Made by a program: the position numbers and the translations under genes | Notes under the pieces: generated by a model | The model's input: the letters and a program-made list of their open reading frames with translations, nothing else | Told to the model about the DNA's origin: nothing | Databases searched by the model: none | Assembly: GCA_017445525.1 (NCBI GenBank) | Contig: JAFSTZ010000182.1 | Coordinates: 1 to 11,521 of the forward strand | From: Eubacterium sp. | Lineage (GTDB): Bacteria > Bacillota > Clostridia > Lachnospirales > Lachnospiraceae | Direction of reading: 5' to 3' | DNA: 11,521 nucleotides | Shown: piece after piece, positions 1-5,263 of the stretch | How positions within the stretch are numbered: position 1 is the first letter of the stretch | Layout: each line of letters opens with the position of its first letter

Positions 1-605
1 ATCACAAAAGGAACATAAGTAGAGAGAGGAAGCACGAATCCCCAATACTTATATGTCTCCGACTGTACGAGCGTGTTGAACACGGAGTGATATATGATCG
101 ACAGAGCAAGCAGGGCAAACGTACCGCATATAAAAAGCTTTCTTCTGGTCCTGATAAATGATATGCCGTATCCGACAAAGGCAGTACAGATACCGTGCAT
201 CAATCCGGATGCGAAGCCCCTGACTACCGCCCAGAGTATGCTCACCGTGGAGATGTTCTGCATGAGTATGATCATGTTCTCAAGTACTGCAAATCCGACA
301 CCCACGGCAAAGGCGAGCGGGATGAGCTTCTTTCTGTCCGAATCAAATACGAACGCATAATACAGGATAGGAAGTGCCTTGATGATCTCCTCTATCACGG
401 GTGTGATGTTGGTCGTCAGATAGTAAAGCCCCTCACCCATGCATGAGCGGACATAGCCGTTTACTCCCGCAGCAAAAAGACAGGAAAAAACACCTATAAG
501 CATGTATCCCATCAGAAGTCTGGATCTGCCTGTCAGTAACGGCATCATCAGAAGCATCGGAACCAGGATGCATATAAATAAGATATATATCATATTGTTG
601 TCCAT
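1..605 (-). CDS. PrsW-family intramembrane metalloprotease (3' end beyond window)
   Basis: The reading frame opens with ATG at 605 and is still open at base 1, giving 201 N-terminal residues. PrsW proteins are polytopic membrane proteases; in Bacillus subtilis PrsW makes the first cut in the anti-sigma factor RsiW, and relatives act on other membrane substrates. The family motifs are visible: EEIIK at residues 72-76, GFAVLEN at 104-110 (Glu109), MHG with His137, and YHSVFN with His173. These are the glutamates and histidines expected to bind the catalytic metal, and they lie in or beside hydrophobic helices. A GAGG ribosome site lies about 7 bases upstream. The start overlaps the end of the seven-helix gene by 16 bp, so the two are probably translationally coupled. 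No sigma or anti-sigma gene is in view, so the substrate is unknown. The family call is firm; the role is inferred. Confidence 0.88.
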   Translation of the reverse strand, partial: MDNNMIYILFICILVPMLLMMPLLTGRSRLLMGYMLIGVFSCLFAAGVNGYVRSCMGEGLYYLTTNITPVIEEIIKALPILYYAFVFDSDRKKLIPLAFAVGVGFAVLENMIILMQNISTVSILWAVVRGFASGLMHGICTAFVGYGISFIRTRRKLFICGTFALLALSIIYHSVFNTLVQSETYKYWGFVLPLSTYVPFV

Positions 606-1255
606 TTGGTCGCCTCTTTCTTTAACAATGGGATAATGATAATGCAGCAAATCGAAACCAGTATGCCGCAAATAAGATACATATAAGTATGTCCCGTCAG
701 ATCAAAAACTATCCACAGCGCGGTAAATACACAAAGCAAAAGAGCAACTACGTTGTACCCACGGATCGAACGCACTATACCGTGCTCTATATCCGGAAAA
801 ATGATATGCTTGAAATGATATCTTGAGGCTATGGCTATAAACAGGATGACCACCGCATACGGGATCATGTTTATATCGAAGCCTTTGAGGAAAAATACTG
901 AGCCATAGATGGCGATCAGCACCACCGGCGCTATAAAGCTTATGATCCTGTACTTAAGATACTCTATATCACCGTCGTCCGCCAGTCCGTCGATCATGCC
1001 GTAGTTGGCGCTGAACAAAAACAGAAAGCACCCGAGAAGTCCGAGCATGCCTACGTTGAATCCGTCAGGTACGGTACCCTTCGTGACATACTGTAAAAGC
1101 ACGTAAATACGCCCCACCATCATACATGCCATGGCGAGAACGACCATCTTCAGATATAGGGGTCTCTCTCTGATAAGGATGGTAAACACACCATATAAAA
1201 ATCCTATCTGAGAGCATAACAGAATCATCAAATTGGTTATCAACTCTATAGTCAC
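590..1255 (-). CDS. Seven-helix integral membrane protein of unknown function
   Basis: This is a 221-residue, strongly hydrophobic protein with about seven predicted membrane helices, near residues 5-28, 33-57, 65-88, 102-122, 128-148, 167-186 and 190-211. It ends in a short basic tail (KKEATKW). There is no signal peptide, no soluble domain, and no rhomboid GxSx or other protease motif that I can find. The start is GTG at 1255, chosen because GGAGGA lies 5 bases upstream (1261-1266). Its last 16 bases overlap the start of the PrsW-type protease, so the products may act together, for example as a partner or sensor for the protease. A seven-helix block also forms the sensor part of the nearby histidine kinase, but I see no convincing sequence similarity between the two. 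No function is assigned. Confidence 0.8.
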   Translation of the reverse strand: MTIELITNLMILLCSQIGFLYGVFTILIRERPLYLKMVVLAMACMMVGRIYVLLQYVTKGTVPDGFNVGMLGLLGCFLFLFSANYGMIDGLADDGDIEYLKYRIISFIAPVVLIAIYGSVFFLKGFDINMIPYAVVILFIAIASRYHFKHIIFPDIEHGIVRSIRGYNVVALLLCVFTALWIVFDLTGHTYMYLICGILVSICCIIIIPLLKKEATKWTTI

Positions 1256-1260
1256 GATAT

Positions 1261-1266
1261 TCCTCC
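1261..1266 (-). promoter_or_regulatory. Ribosome binding site deciding the GTG start of the seven-helix gene
   Basis: GGAGGA on the minus strand is followed by five bases and then GTG. This strong Shine-Dalgarno supports the GTG at 1255 over any downstream ATG. Confidence 0.75.
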
Positions 1267-1463
1267 ACGCAGATCTGTTAATATATATTTCCTAAATAAG
1301 CAGTAGACTGCAACCGATCAGCCTTCGTCATTGACTCGGCTTCTCGGGCAGTCCTTGCATCGGTACTGCCAACTGCTCGTGTTGTGCACTCGCAGGGCAG
1401 TACTCGAAACGGATAACACTCTGACTCACTATGAGCAAAAAAGCCCACAACTCCCGATAAACG

Positions 1464-1469
1464 ATTATA
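1464..1469 (-). promoter_or_regulatory. Possible -10 box (TATAAT) upstream of the seven-helix gene
   Basis: A perfect TATAAT is present on the minus strand, but no good -35 hexamer is found 16-18 bases upstream. If used, it would give a leader of about 200 bases carrying the competing hairpins. A second, weaker possibility is TTGCAG with an AT-rich -10-like stretch close to the gene (about 1283-1314). Confidence 0.3.
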
Positions 1470-1495
1470 CACAAAGCACCGCTCATAAACGTCAC

Positions 1496-1527
1496 AAAAC
1501 CCCGAAACACGCATGTTTCGAGGTTTT
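1496..1527 (-). terminator. Intrinsic terminator after the response regulator
   Basis: The minus strand reads AAAACC-T-CGAAACA, a four-base loop TGCG, TGTTTCG-G-GGTTTT. That is about 13 base pairs with a single mismatch, starting 5 bases past the response-regulator stop codon. The stem carries A and T tracts on both sides, so it could act in both directions. It closes the kinase-regulator operon and separates it from the seven-helix-protease pair. Confidence 0.85.
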
Positions 1528-1532
1528 AATTA

Positions 1533-2330
1533 TCATTTAATATCTCTGCCTGCAAGTCTCGCAAGCGTGTTCTCCGCCCAACTGTAGTCTACCATGTACT
1601 CACCGCGAAAATCATTCACCGCATCCATATCGCCGTCAAGCATCCGGTAATAATCACAGTCGATCAGATCCCTCCTGACAGCCACCTCCCTGTGCTCCCT
1701 TATCAGAACATCCTCCATGCCTATCTCACGCAGGGTGTTTTTCAGGTCGCTGATGAGGTTGCGGACACGGTGCTGCTCCGTTTTTTCCGATATACCGTTC
1801 TCCCACAGGGCAAGTCCTATCTCTCCCGCCGTACATGCCGCGCCCCCACGGTCTATGAGATAGGCAAGCAGCTCCTTGCTCTGCTTTCTCATAAATATCA
1901 CGGGCTCTCCCCTGTAGAACACATCGAAATGCCCAAAGCAGCGCACCACGAGCTTGTCATCGGGTACCTCAGCGGGACCCCGCATATACTTCAGCTCATT
2001 CCTCACATCCTCCACGGTCAGGGGCTTCAGCAGATACCCGTGCACCTTGAGTTTGAAGGCTTTTACGGCGTATTTTTCATATCCCGTGATAAAGATTATC
2101 CTGATATCGGGCAGAAGCTTTTTTACCCTCACGGCAAACTCTAACCCCGAGATCCCGGGCATCTCTATATCGAGAAAAACGACCTCCGGCCGATCACCCT
2201 GACGGATCGCATCGAGTGCTTTCGCCCCGCGCATAAAGGTACGCACGACGGCGCCGTCCTCCGCCCGGAGCAGCGTATCCTTTATTTCCTCCAAAACTAT
2301 TTTTTCATCCTCTACAGCATAAATCAGCAT
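1533..2330 (-). CDS. Two-component response regulator with SARP-type DNA-binding domain
   Basis: This is a 265-residue cytoplasmic regulator. The N-terminal receiver domain (1-118) has the acidic pair Glu7-Asp8, phosphoacceptor Asp54 in FLDIEMPG, Thr82 and Lys102. After a short linker, residues about 126-215 form a winged-helix OmpR/SARP-like domain (the stretch with RKQSKELLAYLIDRGG is typical). The C-terminal part (about 220-265, with EYMVDYSWAENTLARL) looks like only the beginning of a BTAD repeat. Proteins of the COG3947 type (receiver, winged helix, BTAD) are usually about 100 residues longer, so this one is a short form. Its ATG overlaps the kinase gene by 7 bp, with GAGG about 8 bases upstream, indicating coupled translation. 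Family members activate transcription, typically from direct-repeat sites; the targets here are inferred, not shown. Confidence 0.9.
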   Translation of the reverse strand: MLIYAVEDEKIVLEEIKDTLLRAEDGAVVRTFMRGAKALDAIRQGDRPEVVFLDIEMPGISGLEFAVRVKKLLPDIRIIFITGYEKYAVKAFKLKVHGYLLKPLTVEDVRNELKYMRGPAEVPDDKLVVRCFGHFDVFYRGEPVIFMRKQSKELLAYLIDRGGAACTAGEIGLALWENGISEKTEQHRVRNLISDLKNTLREIGMEDVLIREHREVAVRRDLIDCDYYRMLDGDMDAVNDFRGEYMVDYSWAENTLARLAGRDIK

Positions 2331-3589
2331 GTCGGTATCCTCATAACAGCCACAGTTCCCTTTCCGATGTGTGATTCGATCCTTAACTCTCCTCCCACCA
2401 TAATTTTTAAACGCTCACTGACATTTCGTATCCCGGTGTGTGGCTCCTCACCGTCTCCAACGTCCTCATACTCAAAGCCCGCTCCGTCATCGCTCACGCT
2501 CACTTCTATGACGCCATCTTTTTTCTTTGAGGCTACAGTCACTGTTCCGACGCCCGTGCTGCTTCTTCTCACACCGTGGATGATCGCGTTCTCCACGAGC
2601 GGCTGCAGCGTCAGCGCAGGGATATAGAAATCCATGTATTCAAGATCATATTCTATGGAAAGCTCATCCTCGAACCGGAGAAGCTGTATGGAGATATACT
2701 CCTTGACATGGGACAGCTCCTCTCTAAAGGGTATGGGCTTATCGGCAGTGAGTGAAGCCATGTTGTGCCTGAGATATGCGCTGAACTCGGTCATGGCTTT
2801 TTCCGCCTTCGCCGGATCGTGCTTGAAAAGATGCTTGATCGTCGTCATCGTGTTTGAGATAAAGTGCGGCTGTATCTGCGCAAGCAGCACATCGACCTTC
2901 AGCCTCTCGTTCTCGACCTGCTGGGCATAGTAGCGCTCTGTCTGGTCGCTGACTATATAACCGAACATGAACATGGCAGCCGCCACCGTGGAAAGGACTA
3001 TCAGATGTATCCCAAAGAAAAGTCCCTGTATCGTCATGGCTATCATCGGGAGGACAAAGTATATCGCAAATGCCTGTTTCTGCTTAGTTGAAAGACGTTT
3101 TCTCCTCCTGATGAGCGTGATGATATTTATGATCATGATGATAAACGGAGCTATCATGATCACCGGGAAATACTCTCCGCGGAAATATCTGTTATGATCA
3201 TCTACCGAGTAGATAAAGCCGTTAAGCTGTGTCACGATAAGCAGGCCCACATATACGAGCCAAAGAGCTGAGGACACCAAAAACTCAGGCTCTCTCCACC
3301 ATCTCGATACCCCGCTCTGATAAAGCATAAAACCGGTAAGCATAACCGTGAGTACCGAGGACAAAAAAGCCTGAGTAAAAAAAACTATCCTTGAGACAAC
3401 TGCCCATGCAGCTCCATCCTCCCCGCCGGTCAGCGTCCTTATGAGGATGCAGGCTGCATAGACTATGATATTTGCAAAAATAGATACAAAAAACTTTCTC
3501 GCAACTCTGTCAAGATAACGACTGCTTATCGACATCACAAGTCCGAGGAGAGCTATCATCACTCCTGCCACACTTATGATCAGATCCAT
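2324..3589 (-). CDS. Sensor histidine kinase, LytS/YehU (His_kinase PF06580) type
   Basis: This is a 421-residue membrane kinase. About seven N-terminal helices (residues 2 to about 215) are followed by a cytoplasmic kinase. The phospho-acceptor motif is AQIQPHFISNTM with His242 (the usual form is QINPHFLFNTL, so two positions differ). The ATP-binding N box is LQPLVENAIIHGV (Asn334) and the G box is DDGAGF (Asp367), followed by GIRNVSERL. There is no PAS or HAMP domain, so the membrane bundle itself is the likely sensor. I chose ATG at 3589 because GGAGGAG lies 8 bases upstream. A longer GTG start at 3610 (428 aa) is possible, but it sits almost at the transcription start predicted from the promoter at 3622-3650. 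The gene overlaps the response regulator by 7 bp, which is its obvious partner. The signal is unknown. Confidence 0.9.
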   Translation of the reverse strand: MDLIISVAGVMIALLGLVMSISSRYLDRVARKFFVSIFANIIVYAACILIRTLTGGEDGAAWAVVSRIVFFTQAFLSSVLTVMLTGFMLYQSGVSRWWREPEFLVSSALWLVYVGLLIVTQLNGFIYSVDDHNRYFRGEYFPVIMIAPFIIMIINIITLIRRRKRLSTKQKQAFAIYFVLPMIAMTIQGLFFGIHLIVLSTVAAAMFMFGYIVSDQTERYYAQQVENERLKVDVLLAQIQPHFISNTMTTIKHLFKHDPAKAEKAMTEFSAYLRHNMASLTADKPIPFREELSHVKEYISIQLLRFEDELSIEYDLEYMDFYIPALTLQPLVENAIIHGVRRSSTGVGTVTVASKKKDGVIEVSVSDDGAGFEYEDVGDGEEPHTGIRNVSERLKIMVGGELRIESHIGKGTVAVMRIPTC

Positions 3590-3621
3590 TTCTCGAACTC
3601 CTCCGGTCACCTTTTTCTCCT

Positions 3622-3650
3622 AATATATCATGCTCATGATCTGTAAGCAA
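3622..3650 (-). promoter_or_regulatory. Promoter of the kinase-regulator operon with a dyad in the spacer
   Basis: The minus strand has TTGCTT (3650-3645), exactly 17 bases, then TATATT (3627-3622). The spacer holds a perfect inverted repeat, ATCATG-AG-CATGAT (3640-3627), which touches the -10. An operator between -35 and -10 normally means repression. This is predicted from sequence only. Confidence 0.6.
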
Positions 3651-3656
3651 CTTTTT

Positions 3657-5231
3657 TTATCTTTTTTGCTTTCTGCTGTACACACCCGCTGCTGCACTCG
3701 CTATCACTATAAATATCAGCCCTGCTATGATCAGTATAAAATTGTCGCTGAAAACACTGGCAAGATAAGTCTCGTCCTTGACACTTCTTATTTTTTGGGT
3801 CATCCGTCCGGAATCTGTACGGAAATAATTCTCATACTCATATTTTGTGATGTTCTCGAGTATCTTGAAGGATTTGCGGGAGCGGACACCTATAGTTGAT
3901 CCGTCAAGCAGTCCTCCGGAATGTACGCGTGACTCGGGGTCAAAGTAGACATTGTCCGGTCTGTTGCCGCTTCCCTTGTTGTCGGTCACCTTCATCACGC
4001 CCTGGAAGTTGATGTCGGCATCGTGATCCAGGTATACCCCTCCGCCGTTCTCTCCTGCCCTGTTGCGGCGGATATCACAGTTTATGAAGTGTATGTCATC
4101 ATCGTCTGCATAGAACGCGCCGCCGTGCTTGTCGGCTGAATTATTTACAAATGTACAGTCTCTGATAACTGCGCCGTCGTCGTCCTCGATGAAGATACCG
4201 CCGCCCTTTTCACGGGCATAGTTTCCGTCAAAGGTACAGTTTTTGATTTTAAGATTGCCCCTGTCGATATAGATACCGCCGCCTGAGTTGTCATTTGCCC
4301 TGTTGCCCAGGAACTGCGAATCCTCTATCACGATATAGCCGTTGCCCTCATCTGAGTATATGGCTCCACCGTAGTCCTCGCTCTCATTTCTTCTGAAGAT
4401 ACAGTTTCGTATGCGCACCCTGCCGCCGTTTACGAAGATGCCGGCTCCGTTGGTATCGCTCTTCGCATCTCTGGTCTTGTTCCTGAACACGTGCACATTT
4501 TCTAAGAAAAGCTTTGAGCTGCCGCCGTTTACGTAGACACCTCCGCCGTCTTCATTGGTCTGATTGGCGCAGATGTTTCCTCCGGTCATATAGACGTATC
4601 CACCGTCCTTGATGTGTATACCGCCGGCTCCGTCCTCACTGGCGCCGCCCATGAGGCATCCGCCGGTAGTCTGTACACCATCTATGGTTTTTCGTGCATT
4701 CGGGTTGGAGTCGATGATCCTAAGATATGCTCCGCCACTTACATTGATCAGCTCCCCGTCGTCATCCTGGTTATTGCCTCGTTTTCTGTCGATATTAAAA
4801 CCGTTAAGGTCTATCGTAAACCGTTTGCCATCCTTTACGTTCAGATGACCACCGGAGAAACCGTCGACCTCGCTTTTGGAGTTGTCAAGCCCCTCTACAT
4901 GCTTGCGCTTAAGATCGCTCCCGAGATTGTACTTGCCGACCGTGTACTTTTCTCCGCGGCAGCGTATGGTCTGCTTGGATGTGGGCGCTTCCCAGTTGGT
5001 GAGAAGCTTGATGGTCGTCATGGTGTTTGCATCTGAACTTGCAGCGTGTACCGCATAACACCACCCCTCGCTGAAGGTGTCATAGTAACGCTTCTCTCCC
5101 CAACGGTTCGTGACCTCACAGCATGCGGCGAGACTGACGGCACCGGAGACTATCGTGCCGAGACACAGAGCCGATACTGCCATCACGCAGCCTTTTATCA
5201 ATTTATGAGAAAATATCTTTTTTATATTCAT
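3657..5231 (-). CDS. Secreted beta-helix surface protein with C-terminal membrane anchor
   Basis: This 524-residue envelope protein has a basic N-terminus, a hydrophobic core (about 14-33) and then LAAC (34-37). The last matches a lipobox, so it may be a lipoprotein with lipidated Cys37; cleavage by ordinary signal peptidase is the alternative. From about residue 130 to 430 it carries a right-handed beta-helix. At least eight rungs of 23-25 residues follow the pattern GGG-I/V-Y/F-I/V ... I-x-x-C-x-F-x-x-N, as in CTFDGNYAREKGGGIFIE. This fold occurs in polysaccharide-active enzymes and adhesins, and I see no clear catalytic residues. A short region (about 440-490) leads to a membrane helix (497-518) and the tail GVYSRKQKR; there is no LPXTG. 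ATG at 5231 follows GGAGG by about 8 bases. It lies 32 bp after the 835-aa gene, so it is probably in that operon. Confidence 0.85.
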   Translation of the reverse strand: MNIKKIFSHKLIKGCVMAVSALCLGTIVSGAVSLAACCEVTNRWGEKRYYDTFSEGWCYAVHAASSDANTMTTIKLLTNWEAPTSKQTIRCRGEKYTVGKYNLGSDLKRKHVEGLDNSKSEVDGFSGGHLNVKDGKRFTIDLNGFNIDRKRGNNQDDDGELINVSGGAYLRIIDSNPNARKTIDGVQTTGGCLMGGASEDGAGGIHIKDGGYVYMTGGNICANQTNEDGGGVYVNGGSSKLFLENVHVFRNKTRDAKSDTNGAGIFVNGGRVRIRNCIFRRNESEDYGGAIYSDEGNGYIVIEDSQFLGNRANDNSGGGIYIDRGNLKIKNCTFDGNYAREKGGGIFIEDDDGAVIRDCTFVNNSADKHGGAFYADDDDIHFINCDIRRNRAGENGGGVYLDHDADINFQGVMKVTDNKGSGNRPDNVYFDPESRVHSGGLLDGSTIGVRSRKSFKILENITKYEYENYFRTDSGRMTQKIRSVKDETYLASVFSDNFILIIAGLIFIVIASAAAGVYSRKQKR

Positions 5232-5263
5232 AAGCCCCGCCTCCTTAATTCCCGCAGATATCG

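Larger units (their letters stand above)
1256..1495 (-). other. Structured intergenic region / probable 5' leader of the seven-helix-protease operon
   Basis: No convincing gene lies in these 240 bases. The region holds two competing hairpins. The arm GGCAGTAC (minus strand, 1370-1363) can pair with GTACTGCC (1403-1396), extended inward by CTGC/GCAG and GTG/CAC pairs around a 5-base loop. Its inner six bases (1370-1365) can instead pair with ACTGCC at 1352-1347. There is also a 5-bp dyad (GCAGT-AG-ACTGC, 1300-1311). A 60-codon frame beginning with GTG inside the upstream terminator hairpin (1510 to 1328) contains a hydrophobic stretch but has no ribosome site. I treat it as non-coding with some doubt. 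It may be a leader or a repeated intergenic element; no known riboswitch class was recognised. Confidence 0.45.

Noticed and set aside
1065..1268. 67-codon minus-strand frame overlapping the start of the seven-helix gene
   Set aside because: Out of frame with the hydrophobic protein that has the GGAGGA ribosome site; the composition is not protein-like.
1256..1495. c-di-GMP or other known riboswitch in the leader
   Set aside because: The conserved core bases of the classes I know are not present; only generic inverted repeats are seen.
1692..2144. 150-codon plus-strand frame opposite the response regulator
   Set aside because: It lies entirely within the well-supported regulator gene on the other strand and has no domain-like sequence or ribosome site.
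3645..3665. Terminator between the beta-helix gene and the kinase
   Set aside because: There are A-rich tracts on the minus strand but no stem, so read-through from the upstream operon is possible.
4000..4680. Repeated pattern in the beta-helix gene as a CRISPR or DNA repeat
   Set aside because: The periodicity is at the protein level (rungs of 23-25 residues); the nucleotide units are not identical and there are no spacers.
4614..5036. 140-codon plus-strand frame opposite the beta-helix gene
   Set aside because: It is a shadow of the minus-strand gene; its sequence shows no motif and the minus frame has a clear fold pattern.
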